Source: Larix sibirica
Taxonomy: Eukaryota; Streptophyta; Pinopsida; Pinales; Pinaceae
Direction of reading: 5' to 3'
Assembly: GCA_004151065.3 (NCBI GenBank)
Contig: NWUY0300017960.1
Coordinates: forward strand, 14,519 to 36,198
Length of the DNA: 21,680 nucleotides
A program made the translations under genes and the position numbers. This document shows positions 1 to 8,205 of the stretch, piece after piece (within the stretch, counting starts at the first letter, position 1; every line of letters begins with the position of its first letter). The notes under the pieces are model-generated. The model worked only from the letters and a program-made list of their open reading frames with translations. It was not told the DNA's origin and made no database searches.

Positions 1-18
1 AAAGCTAGATCTAGCTTT
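1..18. repeat. Perfect 18-bp palindrome
   Basis: AAAGCTAGATCTAGCTTT reads the same on both strands, with no spacer. It lies at the very first base of the window, so it may continue outside it. It could be half of a larger inverted structure or chance in AT-rich DNA; no function can be assigned. Confidence 0.8.
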
Positions 19-114
19 GAAAAAAATAAAAAAAATTGTGTGGATGGTAATCATGATTTTAATGTCATTTCCATCTACTAAGGTGTTCTATTTACAATAG
101 TAATATAAGGATAA
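1..114. other. Unique left flank, outside the duplication
   Basis: These are the only bases of the window with no counterpart in the second copy; the 114 bases before the second copy (10784-10897) are unrelated to them. The segment is AT-rich, has no reading frame of interest, and opens with a perfect 18-base palindrome at 1-18. Confidence 0.85.
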
Positions 115-1309
115 GCTAAGTCATCTAGTTTGTGTTAATGTTTCTTTTATTCTCTATGTTTCTTCTTTTCTCATGTTTTTTTAATTATTTTATTTTATAT
201 TTTTTATATTTTTGTAGTATATATTATTGTTGTTCCCAACATGTCATTTCTCGCAAATTTAGGGGAAACTTATAGACGTATGCAATACTCGTACCCACAT
301 TCCCAACATTCCTGTGTCCGAGAAACTTGTGCAACATAGTCTATTACATTATAGATATGCATTGTAGAAGGTGAATCCACTAAACTTAAAGGCACTAAGT
401 AATGAACATTCACTTCTGTTGATTCTCTCCAATGAATTTATGATGACTGGACACCCTATGTATGTTGCGTGAAACAGTGCATCAACACAATTGCATCTCG
501 GTGGTTATGATGGTGCAATATTCTTGGTACTGCAACAGTGCATCACATCAATGGAAAATCGCCACAAACTCTATAAACATGTGGCTTTTCAAGGTATGAA
601 TTAAGGCTATAAGGATTCACCTCTATGACCTCTATTGGTGTAGTATATAGTGCATTTATGAAGGTGTGCAAAGTAATGCTCACTTATAGTGCATATATTT
701 TTACTTAATCCATAGTGTGCAGTGATTTAACAAAATCAACATGTTTGATGCATGACATGATGCACCATCATGGTGTGGCATGTACTTTCACCATCCATGG
801 GGAACGAGCTCAAAATATATGCACACTATCATCATTTAAATTAAGGGAGGATGATAGTGTCACTAAGGAGGGGTGGGTCTAGACTATAGGGTGAATCCAC
901 AAGTATACTAGTGGATGAGAGTGATTAAGGCATTTAGAAGATGATAATGTGATGGGACTCTATGTTGGGTGTATTAGGGTGTCTAAATCTAATGCATAAT
1001 CTAATATAGGATTGGGAAGTGAGCACATACATGTTCCAAAATAGTACATTATGTGTGGGTTTTTAGAGGACAATAAACAAATTAATCCATGGCATAAGCC
1101 AAAAATATAAACATGACACTGAAAGAAAGAACAAAAGAAAAGCATGACTAATACACAAGTACGTTGATGATCGAAGAAATAAAGTGAGGAAGAAGGTAGG
1201 CATGAATTGATTTATAATCGCATCAAAGCCTTCACATAATAACTTTTGAAATATTTCATTATACATTAATACTTTCTTAAATCTATAGCATTAACTATAC
1301 AACTGTACT
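115..1309. other. Unassigned AT-rich stretch
   Basis: I recognise no protein, RNA gene or element ends here. A plus-strand frame from 241 reads about 32 codons before a stop and resembles nothing I know. Minus-strand frames at 960-1266 lie downstream of the integrase relic and are hydrophobic without family motifs. Small features are the motif AACAGTGCATCA repeated at 473-484 and 534-545, an imperfect palindrome at 755-783, and a purine tract (aagggagga) near 843-851 that could suggest a retroelement polypurine tract but has no LTR beside it. Confidence 0.6.
755..783. repeat. Imperfect palindrome
   Basis: The inner arms CACCAT (763-768) and ATGGTG (770-775) surround one base. The outer arms ACATG (755-759) and CATGT (779-783) also pair, separated from the inner arms by three mismatched bases on each side. 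The same structure is at 11539-11567. It could form a short hairpin; no role is visible. Confidence 0.55.
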
Positions 1310-1332
1310 GTATGAGAATGCCAGCTTAATTG

Positions 1333-1743
1333 TTAGATTTTACCATTTACTTGTGGATAGGAAGTAAGAGCTATATTTAGTTTGTTGTCCATCAATACAC
1401 TTAATGATTTCCAAAAAAATAGTCAAAAATTCTACTTTAGTCTAATATGATCATTGTTGATAAATTGGAGTGAACTCAACTCTATCAAAGAATAATTGTA
1501 TTATTGTTTCCCCAAAGCTATTTTCTTATAGGGTACCATGATTACCTTTTTACCAAAGTGATCCACTACTACCATGAGGTAGTCATTACCCCTATTCATT
1601 GTGAGTAATTCTCTATGGAGGTACATCATATGTAATTCCCATGGTATTTTTAGGACTAGAAGTGAAACATAGTTTCCCAACTCCTGGCTCACTAGGATCA
1701 ATATGCTACAAAAAGCACAAATATCTACAAACATTGCCACCAT
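1333..1743 (-). pseudogene. Ty3/gypsy integrase core relic
   Basis: An 80-codon minus-strand frame (1743-1501) has a C-x2-C remnant (ICAFC), then IPWELHMMYL, then GNDYLMVVVDHFGKK and VPYKK. These correspond to the HHCC finger end, PWE..SMDF and VVVDRFSKM..F.P of Ty3/gypsy integrases. Past the frame end the same frame resumes as MDNKLNIALTSYPQVNGKI, the counterpart of G.KL..ST.YHPQ.DGQTE. The first catalytic Asp (SMDF) is Tyr here, and the catalytic Glu codon has become a stop (TAA read from 1335-1333). The enzyme would normally insert the cDNA into the host chromosome; this copy cannot. A1697G between the copies changes Ile to Thr. Confidence 0.75.
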
Positions 1744-2232
1744 TTAGACCATTATTAGCTAGTTGAAATACCTCTACAAACTAACACTTGTATCTCTACT
1801 ACAAAGTGTCATATTACCTTGGATTGGTACACTTTGTGTGAGAAATGAATCCAATTATCTCCCTAGGGAAAATACATAACATGATAGACATAAAGAAACT
1901 CATACTTCAATAGGTGGTCACAAAACTCATTTGTCTACGTGGTTGCACAATTTTGTAGCAATAATTAAATACACACAAAGTTTGGGCACTACTGATAAAT
2001 TTCCTATAAGTCATTGAATCCAAAATTTTCAAAGTATGCAAACAAGGTTAGTCCAAATACTTGAGGTCTTTAAAGGAAATATACAATATTATTTTATGCT
2101 TCCTTTTGGTGCTTAATTATAATGTTGAAATGTTGTAAATATGTTATCCATGTCATTTGGTGTGCACTTTCAAACTTTCATTATGTCTAGAGGAACTAGA
2201 TAAGCTTATGGTCATGCAACTTTTTCTCTTTA

Positions 2233-2445
2233 TCAAGAATATAATGTTGTTAGAACATAATAGTTTTCACTAGCATATACAAATGATAGATTGAAAAATT
2301 TGCAATCGCATATCAAATTTTTGGAGTGGTATGTAATAGATCTTCTATTTTCATCATAAATGTGACCATCACATTTCAAAAAGCATACAATCAATCTCAA
2401 AGGCTTATTAAATATCTGGTGGAGGGCGAACAAGAGCAACCACAC
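2233..2445 (-). pseudogene. Ty3/gypsy RNase H relic
   Basis: This minus-strand frame contains IFNKPLRLIV, then ENRRSITYHSKNL about 20 residues later. This matches the start of Ty3/gypsy RNase H, where F.KPF.L..DAS is followed by rPI.Y.S..L. The catalytic Asp of the DAS motif is not preserved (V-C-F-L-K in its place). The frame lies between the RT and integrase relics, as expected. The second half of the domain is lost or unrecognisable toward 2000. Confidence 0.55.
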
Positions 2446-2639
2446 TCAACTTTTGATCTCTTTGAACACTTCCTCCTACATGACTTCCAAACTGAACTAT
2501 ACATGGTCACAATTTACTACATTAAGAAGTGAGTGTGTGGCATGGGAAAAGTGCACATGATAAATTTGAACAAGTAATTCATCATTCCATGAAACTTCAT
2601 AAACCTTGATTGTTTTTTTTTACAAGTAGCTAGCTAGCC

Positions 2640-3180
2640 TTACTAAAACTTTTATTGAATCCATATTGGTTCTCACTAAATCCAAGATGAACAAGTCCAT
2701 GCTACTTTATGTGTACATACTCATATATTTGACCAACAAATTCTCTTTGTGCAATGTTCTAAAGACTCATTTTAGACAATGGAAGTAACCCACCTAGGTC
2801 TTATTGAACATAAGAATGCCACCTAAGCATACATGAGTCAATATATTATCTAATTATATTCATTAGTTTGTCTATGTGAAACAATAGATATTAGTTTTTA
2901 ATGGCAGTTATGAACTTAAGAATCTGATAAATATCGATACACATTCTCTATATCTCATATTTTTTTAGAACTAATATATAGTTGTTCCACGTGGAGACAA
3001 CCTTGGGTGGTTGTTTCCTTTATCCAACAACTCTTGAATCTACATCTTAATCCCCTTATTATCCAACTCCAAAGTTTTCAAAAAATATCATTTATAGAAT
3101 TACTTCTTATTATAGGTTTATGTTGTTTTTCTTATCTAGCTTGGATGTATTCCTCAAATTTCTTGGAACAACTCATAATA
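2640..3180 (-). pseudogene. Ty3/gypsy reverse transcriptase relic
   Basis: Minus-strand reading shows ELFQEI near 3174 (the pol linker leading to RT), then IQELLDKG at about 3039-3016 followed by a stretch like SP.G. Next comes YREC, then, after a small frameshift, IDIYQILKFITAIKN from about 2938. This tracks the conserved RT start (EELL.KG, SP..SP, R.C.DYR.LN..T.KN.YPLP). YLLFHIDKLM follows as the YPLPRID counterpart. The catalytic Y-x-D-D box cannot be found, and there are several stops and at least one frameshift. Known role of the family: RNA-templated DNA synthesis during retrotransposition. This copy is dead. Confidence 0.62.
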
Positions 3181-3240
3181 GCACTAGAATAGGTCTTCCA
3201 ACTACTTATATTGTTCATGAATTTTATCATGTTGTAATAA

Positions 3241-4738
3241 AACCGCATTCAATTGGCCCTCATATTCTTTAAACTAAATGGAAAGAGTGATTTGAATCTC
3301 TTACTTCCCTAGCAATATAATGAGAAATGTGAATATCACTAATCCATTGATGAGTCATTGAACTTCAATCCCTAGTAATATAATGAGAAATGTGAATATC
3401 ACTAATCCATTGATGAGTCATTGAACTTCAATAGTAAAAATTATCACTAAGAAATGTGAATAGTCGAACTTCAATTGTAGAAATTATCACTAAGGATATT
3501 GAATATTTCTACATAGCCATAAAATAATTTTGATCATCTTTCCCTATTTTTTTCTAGATATTACACATTAGTAGATTACATCTCTATCCCACAAGAATTA
3601 ATTACCAAAAATTACTCCACATGCATACAATGGAATAATATTGAATTATGCTTTGTTGATATAGTAAGTGAACAAGGAAAACTTGACCTTGAATTTGCAT
3701 CAAACTTGCAAATTCTTGTTTCTACTAAGGAAACAAAAGGAGTAGGGTTCATAATGCATGACTACTTGGGAAAATGGATTTTCTTCACCACCACTTCATA
3801 GATTAAATTTCACAAGTTGGCATCATCAAAATCACGGTCATAAGCTCCATCTTTATCTAAATATTAATTGAGAATATATTTTGATGCTCTCAATTCTATG
3901 GTGATGAACAATGAACAATTATTAAATTCCTTCTATCATAAAATCAGGGAATGGTTATTTTTTCTCTCCTTGCTCTATCTCTGTAGATGTTTGCAACTAC
4001 ATTGGATGTCATCTTCAATAATGTTATTTCATATTTCCTTTACACTTGCAATATTTATGGAAAGGCCTTTTCTTATTCAACGTGATGCTCTATCCTCCAT
4101 AAACAAATTGGAATAACCTTCTATTGTGTAATCCCACTAAAGGTTCTCCAAATTTAATAACTTAATTATTTCCTCAAGAGGAATTAGCACTAACAATAGT
4201 GTTGTTCAACTTCCTCCAACTATTCTTCACCTCTTGTAACTTGACCTTGCAATTTAATTCTCTTTCAAAATTTAGATGCCAAACAGCTTAACACGCTTAT
4301 GAGTTCACTCAATAAACTCAAACATCTCAAGATATTCTAAATTAGCATAATCAACCACAAATGGATTTGATTTAGATTAACTTTCAATTCATTGTCCATC
4401 ACTGTGAGATGAAGGATATAATGGTTAATTTTTTGGATGTAGGCACCTATTGATTGATTCGAATTTTAGTGTAGATGAGAGCCCATTGTCGATATTTCTC
4501 CTTTAGACATCTCCATGAAAAATAACACTCAAAAGAGTAATATAATTTTGACTGATAATAGATTAGATGGTCACAACTAATGGGAAATACCATCTTTAAA
4601 ATGATTTCATTTAGTAACTCTCCACCAACTTAGTGGCGAGGTGGTGGCAAGTCATTAATGAGTCCAACCAACAACTATCAACTAATTTAGTGATGAGTCA
4701 TTATTCATTGTAACATTAGATTTATGGATTACAAATAA
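3241..4738. other. Unassigned stretch, with a 63-bp tandem repeat
   Basis: No protein family is recognised. Because the pol relic at 1333-3200 runs leftward, its gag and protease could have lain here, but I see no convincing zinc knuckle (C-x2-C-x4-H-x4-C) or D-T/S-G protease motif. A plus-strand frame of 82 codons at 3868-4116 resembles nothing I know and is probably chance. The only clear structure is the tandem repeat at 3307-3493. Confidence 0.5.
3307..3493 (+). repeat. 63-bp tandem repeat, two units plus a shortened third
   Basis: Units at 3307-3369 and 3370-3432 are identical except for one C/T difference (agCaat versus agTaat). The sequence after them, 3451-3493, repeats part of the unit (gaaatgtgaata, then gtc, gaacttcaat) with an internal deletion, together with the trailing aaattatcactaa. 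The near identity of the two full units points to a recent slippage or unequal exchange in old sequence. The same structure occurs at 14091-14277. Confidence 0.92.
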
Positions 4739-4977
4739 AATAGCTCACATAGTAAATATATTGTGCATAGGAACAGAAAAACAACTCAAGCATTAAATTT
4801 TATGTTCTTATAAGAAAATTAGAGCATGTACAAATGTATTTTGTATAAGTACACAACATGCCCCTCCCCCTCCCTTATAAAATATTTGTTGAAAACAATC
4901 TCTAATTTTATTACTAATCACATAATAGTCATTTTCATGATAAAATTGGGCATTAGTGACATTTGAGTCCATTAAAT
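4739..4977 (+). repeat. Diverged direct repeat, left member
   Basis: This segment aligns with 7361-7558 in the same orientation. Shared blocks include tagctca at the start, a tgtacaaa block followed by ttgtata, aacat with a C-rich run, ttactaa, ataaaa.tggg, gacattt and a final attaaat. The left member has about 45 extra bases after tagctca and a run of C (4860-4874). Identity is modest, so the duplication is old. The pair could be decayed LTRs of an element whose interior was later invaded, or members of a dispersed repeat family. Confidence 0.55.
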
Positions 4978-5000
4978 ATAGCCTATGAAACCATACAACT

Positions 5001-5017
5001 AACAAAAACAATAAGCA
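5001..5017 (+). repeat. 17-bp target-site duplication, left
   Basis: AACAAAAACAATAAGCA is repeated without mismatch at 6298-6314. Its length and perfection fit target-primed insertion by LINE machinery, which typically makes duplications of roughly 7-20 bp. It delimits the insertion at 5018-6297. Confidence 0.88.
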
Positions 5018-6297
5018 CTCCCCAGATGGGGTGATAGGAGGATAGTGATGGGGAATACGTGGAGGGCGATGAGAAGGGAAAGTGGGAGCATATTATCCCA
5101 TATTTTCTTTGCTTGTATGCTTTTTTAAATGTTGGGTCAAGGATCTATGGTTTCAATTGGATTTGGAGATTATTGTTGTGTCCTTACATGCTCCTTTGTG
5201 CTGGTTCATGGAAGATGAAGTTAATTCCTTCCCTAGAAAGCATGACTCTTCCTGATTCAAGGTTGATTACGCAACCCAGGATTATCAGCATTATCTTTCT
5301 GGATGTGATGGTGCACTTATGGCTAGGAAATTTTGTGGTTTTCAGCCATGGCCAGCCTCCCATGCTTGCTATAAATTTCCCCTAGGTTCTTTCCTAATCG
5401 TTGGTTATGCAAGGCATTGTTTTCGACTTGATTTCATTTTAGAGAATGCATAGACTTAGGTTGTGTGGTCGCTCTCATCGTGGTAGTGGGGGTCGTTCTC
5501 GGTCCTTGGGTGCCTTGGCTTCTCCATCAGTCTCGAGGATTTCCCTGGCTTGACACTCTTCTGATATTATGGTGAGTAGTAAAGCTAATGATGCTTTTCT
5601 AGATAGGGAGGTGACATTGGATTGGAAATGTTATGTGGAATGGTTTGATGATTGTGATCATTCATTGTATTATGGGTAATGTGTGCATCTCCTCTCATCT
5701 TGGGATTGCCCGACACTCCCAAAGGAGAATCATGTTCTTCCTCTCTTTACATCTTCTGGTGCATCTTCTTCGTTGTATTCCGGGGTGATCTCTATGGTTG
5801 TTCATGCTCTTTGGGACATGGTATTTGAAAATTAACGCAATATGGAGGACTTGCATTTTAAGCTAGAGCTCGTGGACAACAATATCTCCTCTATCCTTTC
5901 TCTTATCTCTGGTAAGGGTTCTGACCCACCTTGGATGGACCTAGTTAATCATGATGGCATTATTCTGCGAGGTACAGATCCTCCTCCCAATTCTGGAAAT
6001 GGAAACAAGTTTCAGGTGGGAGACACTCAATTCACATGTTAATTCTATGTCTCTATCTTTTTGGGTTTATGTTATGTCTCTCTTATGGCTCTGATATGTA
6101 TTGGGCAATTAGACTTTCTCAACCTTCTATAAGGACTAGTTTCATGAATTGTTATGGCAATTATAAGATTTTTGGGAATGAGGGCATGCCAAGTTATCAT
6201 AGAATCTTCTGCCAACCCTCTCTGCATTGGCCACTGGCCTTTTCCTGTGCTATGTACTCTTTTTTTCCTAATATAACAAAATGTTTCCTTACTTAAA
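5018..6297 (+). mobile_element. 1280-bp retroposed insertion with 17-bp TSD
   Basis: The insertion is bounded by perfect 17-bp direct repeats and ends in a short A-rich tail (acttaaaa) at the right side, so the sense strand is plus. It looks less AT-rich and more codon-like than its surroundings. It could be a 5'-truncated LINE fragment covering ORF1, or a processed copy of a host transcript. It carries no RT motif that I can see. A broken reading frame occupies 5446-6042. A T-rich stretch lies near the 3' end (6261-6267). The insertion lies between the two diverged repeats and is therefore younger than them. Confidence 0.78.
5446..6042 (+). pseudogene. Broken reading frame of unknown family in the 1.28-kb insertion
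   Basis: From an ATG at 5446 one frame runs 198 codons to a stop at 6040-6042, interrupted only by TGA (5551-5553), TAA (5677-5679) and TAA (5833-5835). The N-terminal part is rich in Arg, Ser and Gly (GRSHRGSGGRSRS). A more acidic stretch follows (LDREVTLDWKCYVEWFDDCD), then Ser-rich sequence, then a heptad-like region (MEDLHFKLELVDNNISSIL) and a Pro/Gly-rich end (GTDPPPNSGNGN). Basic, Ser-rich and coiled-coil-like regions would suit a LINE ORF1 nucleic-acid-binding protein, but I do not recognise the family, and a processed host-gene fragment is equally possible. Three isolated stops in a long, codon-like frame suggest a once-coding sequence. Confidence 0.5.
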
Positions 6298-6314
6298 AAC
6301 AAAAACAATAAGCA
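6298..6314 (+). repeat. 17-bp target-site duplication, right
   Basis: This is an exact repeat of 5001-5017, following the A-rich end of the 1280-bp insertion. Confidence 0.88.
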
Positions 6315-6332
6315 TGTGGATTACATCCATAA

Positions 6333-6346
6333 GTCTTCTAGTCATT
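6333..6346 (+). repeat. 14-bp target-site duplication of the SINE, left
   Basis: GTCTTCTAGTCATT is repeated as GTCTTATAGTCATT at 6540-6553 (13 of 14 bases). It delimits the SINE at 6347-6539. Confidence 0.75.
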
Positions 6347-6360
6347 AAAGCTAATTGAGT

Positions 6361-6422
6361 TAGCTCAATCGGTTTTGAACAAGCTATTTCAAGGAAATGT
6401 TCATTATGATGTATTTGATTCT
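6361..6422 (+). promoter_or_regulatory. Internal Pol III promoter of the SINE (box A and box B)
   Basis: Box A is at 6361-6372 and a weak box B at 6412-6422, with a spacing typical of tRNA-derived SINEs. Box A is flanked by ATTGAG (6354-6359) and overlaps CTCAAT (6364-6369), which can pair like a tRNA D arm. The decayed box B makes present activity doubtful. Confidence 0.6.
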
Positions 6423-6446
6423 GGTCCTGATGAGTCTCACTAGGTG

Positions 6447-6468
6447 ACCAACCACTATTGCGGTTGGT
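6447..6468. repeat. Hairpin in the SINE body, 7-bp arms
   Basis: ACCAACC (6447-6453) pairs with GGTTGGT (6462-6468) around an 8-base loop. It lies in the SINE body downstream of the tRNA-like head and may be a structured part of the SINE RNA. Confidence 0.6.
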
Positions 6469-6493
6469 AGTCGATATTCCATATATCCATATA

Positions 6494-6534
6494 TTCCAAG
6501 GAAGAGGGGGAATCCAACAAGGTTTTCCTTGGAA
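6494..6534. repeat. Hairpin at the SINE 3' end, 10-bp arms
   Basis: TTCCAAGGAA (6494-6503) and TTCCTTGGAA (6525-6534) are exact inverted repeats with a 21-base loop. They sit directly before the A tail, the place where SINE tails often carry the signal recognised by the partner LINE. That role is inference. Confidence 0.65.
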
Positions 6535-6539
6535 AAAAT

Positions 6540-6553
6540 GTCTTATAGTCATT
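6540..6553 (+). repeat. 14-bp target-site duplication of the SINE, right
   Basis: GTCTTATAGTCATT matches 6333-6346 with one mismatch and follows the A tail directly. Confidence 0.75.
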
Positions 6554-6868
6554 GATATTTTCTAGGGACACAACATTGCATTACTTCCTAAAATTCATTA
6601 ATCTCAAAGAATAAGGAAGAATAAAGTAAAACCACACTTGTCACCAAATTCATACTCTTGTAGACATACAAGTAAGATAAAGTAATATAATACCCATCAA
6701 TGACTTGATACCACTACATTCAATCCCTTCGCATGGCATTCCATAACAAAGTTGAAGATAAATGGTGATTTCCCAATCAAATCTTGGAACCACTTTATGC
6801 CACTATTACTATATTGATCTCGTGGTTTATTTTTGGTATAAGTAGTGTCATTTTATCAAGTTTTGTCC
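6554..6868. other. Short unassigned stretch
   Basis: This lies between the SINE and the unidentified minus-strand frame. It may be more of the same former element, since the frame continues leftward as short open pieces between stops. A 62-codon plus-strand frame at 6784-6972 overlaps the minus frame and looks like a shadow. Confidence 0.4.
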
Positions 6869-7366
6869 TCATTGAAGATGTTTCATATAATGTTTATTTC
6901 CTTGATCAAGTCCAAATATTGCATTTTCTTGTAAATTCCATTCATAAACAAAATTATCATTGTCAACATTAGGGGATTTATCAAGGAGAAGAAGACATTC
7001 TTGCAAGAGAAGTTAGGAGATGGAATTTCTCACCTTTTTAAAACCATAGTTTTGAGGAAATTTCTCATGTATAGTTTGAGATTCAATATCTGCAACTGCA
7101 TCTTCTTCCTCTTCATCATATTTTATTTCTTGCTCATTTTTTACAAAAGATAGTTGCAATTGTTGATGTTGTAATTACTAAGGCAATCCAAAGACTCTTT
7201 CAACAACTTTTGCAGAATATATGTATCCTTTTCTAATAAGATCTCTTCCTATGATGATCCATATTAGTTGGTCCCTTATCTCCATCTCTTTCTCAATTAA
7301 CTTTTGTTGCAACAATATCAACACGGTTATTTTTTCCCAAATTGAGAATAATGGGTCCTTAATAGC
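6869..7366 (-). pseudogene. Unidentified broken reading frame, minus strand
   Basis: From 7366 leftward a single frame of about 165 codons reads to a TGA at 6871-6869 with only three internal stops (two adjacent, one later). It includes DPLFSIWEKITVL, a charged helix-like stretch (KLIEKEMEIRDQL), a strongly acidic patch (YDEEEEDAVADIE) and VYEWNLQENAIFGLDQG. Composition and the long frame suggest former coding sequence. I do not recognise the family; a gag-like or host-derived protein inside the element bounded by the two diverged repeats is possible. G7078T between copies changes Gln to Lys. Confidence 0.38.
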
Positions 7367-7558
7367 TCAAACAATAAAATTTTGATATTATAAACAAAGT
7401 AACTAATGTACAAAATATGTTGTGTATAGGTATAAAACATCCAATACCCCTTAGTAAAAATTTTGTCCTAAATTTACTTCCAACCTTACTACTAAACACT
7501 TATTATCACTAACATAATAAAAGTGGGTCTAGTTATACAAAATTGACATTTATTAAAT
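7361..7558 (+). repeat. Diverged direct repeat, right member
   Basis: This is the partner of 4739-4977. Once the two later insertions (1280 bp and 193 bp, plus their target duplications) are removed, the two members were about 0.9 kb apart. The broken minus-strand reading frame 6869-7366 ends almost exactly at the inner edge of this repeat. If the pair are LTRs, the original element was short and probably non-autonomous; that is inference. Confidence 0.55.
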
Positions 7559-7854
7559 CTTCCATCTTTGTCTCTTCCTCTTCTTAAAAATTATATAAAT
7601 TATTGTAATGGAAATAATATGAAAATCCAAGTGAAAAAACATAGAATATATATACCATACCATAATTAGGTTTGTATACCTCTTAATGAAAATGTGAAGG
7701 GGTTGATTTGTTTGATTAGTTAGTTGAATAGTTGTAGTAGGTTCATGTTTTTTATATATATTTTTATACAATTTTCTCTATTAATATATAATCTAGATTT
7801 GATTCGGAATTCATCCTTTCAATGAACTTATATGATTGATTTAATTTAATGTTA

Positions 7855-8073
7855 TTTCATTTGTATAAGTTAATCCATCACACCATAAGTGTAAAGATCA
7901 TGTAAATTAAGTGCTATAATTTATGGTGTGTTGCACTAATCATATTATGGCACTCCCATGATTATATTTAATTTTGTTTCATTTGTATAATGATGACATA
8001 AGTTTAAAGATTGTGTAAATTACTAATTGTTATAATTTATGGTGCAGTTACACTAATTGTATTAGTGCACTCC
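7855..8073 (+). repeat. Diverged tandem duplication, about 100-bp units
   Basis: Units 7855-7956 and 7977-8073 share tttcatttgtata, cataagt, taaagat, tgtaaatta, tataatttatggtg, cactaat and gcactcc in the same order. The second unit contains a perfect inverted repeat, CACTAAT (8051-8057) and ATTAGTG (8061-8067). The same structure is at 18639-18857. Confidence 0.75.
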
Positions 8074-8205
8074 TAAATATATAGATAAATCAATGTCATA
8101 GCATCATTTCACATGTATGTTTTACCAAATAAAAAAATTATATTTTATATTCAAAAGGAATACCAAACACATTCTTTAGGTTCTCTTACACTTACTGCAT
8201 CATAA

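Larger units (their letters stand above)
1333..3200 (-). mobile_element. Decayed Ty3/gypsy-type pol region, copy 1
   Basis: Read on the minus strand from high to low coordinates, the order RT, RNase H, integrase is the order of Ty3/gypsy pol; Ty1/copia elements place integrase first. Each domain is recognisable only as short motif stretches separated by stops and frameshifts, so this is an old relic. Gag and protease would be expected at higher coordinates (3241-4738), but I could not identify them, and I found no LTR pair around it. The element cannot be active. Orientation and superfamily are well supported by the domain order; the lineage within Ty3/gypsy is not resolved. Confidence 0.72.
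6347..6539 (+). mobile_element. tRNA-derived SINE, 193 bp
   Basis: The element carries an internal Pol III box A, TAGCTCAATCGG, at 6361-6372, fully matching the tRNA consensus TRGYnnAnnnG. Forty bases on is a decayed box B, TATTTGATTCT (6412-6422), matching the GGTTCGAnTCC core except for CpG-type and edge changes. The element ends in a six-A tail (6533-6538), followed by a 14-bp duplication of the sequence before the head. Head, A tail and target duplication together make a SINE call strong. The body contains two hairpins, 6447-6468 and 6494-6534. Copies 1 and 2 differ at 6475 (T/G). It was presumably mobilised by a LINE; the partner is unknown. Confidence 0.78.

Noticed and set aside
841-870. 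Possible polypurine tract and LTR start on the plus strand
   Set aside because: The tract is short, there is no matching LTR pair, and the nearest pol relic runs on the opposite strand.
960-1266. Two overlapping hydrophobic minus-strand frames as membrane proteins
   Set aside because: They are short frames in AT-rich DNA, downstream of the integrase relic and without motifs. Their exact recurrence at 11744-12050 only reflects the large duplication.
5059-5385. 108-codon plus-strand frame at the start of the 1.28-kb insertion as an intact gene
   Set aside because: It shows no recognisable domain and is hydrophobic in a scattered way. It may be part of the same broken source sequence in another frame, but I could not support it as a gene.
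6361-6372. A tRNA gene
   Set aside because: Only box A is good; box B is decayed and no acceptor stem or full cloverleaf can be drawn. The A tail and target duplications fit a SINE.
6036-6552. Overlapping plus and minus frames of 78-87 codons around the retroposon 3' end and the SINE
   Set aside because: They cross the target duplications and the SINE boundaries, so they cannot be ancestral coding units.
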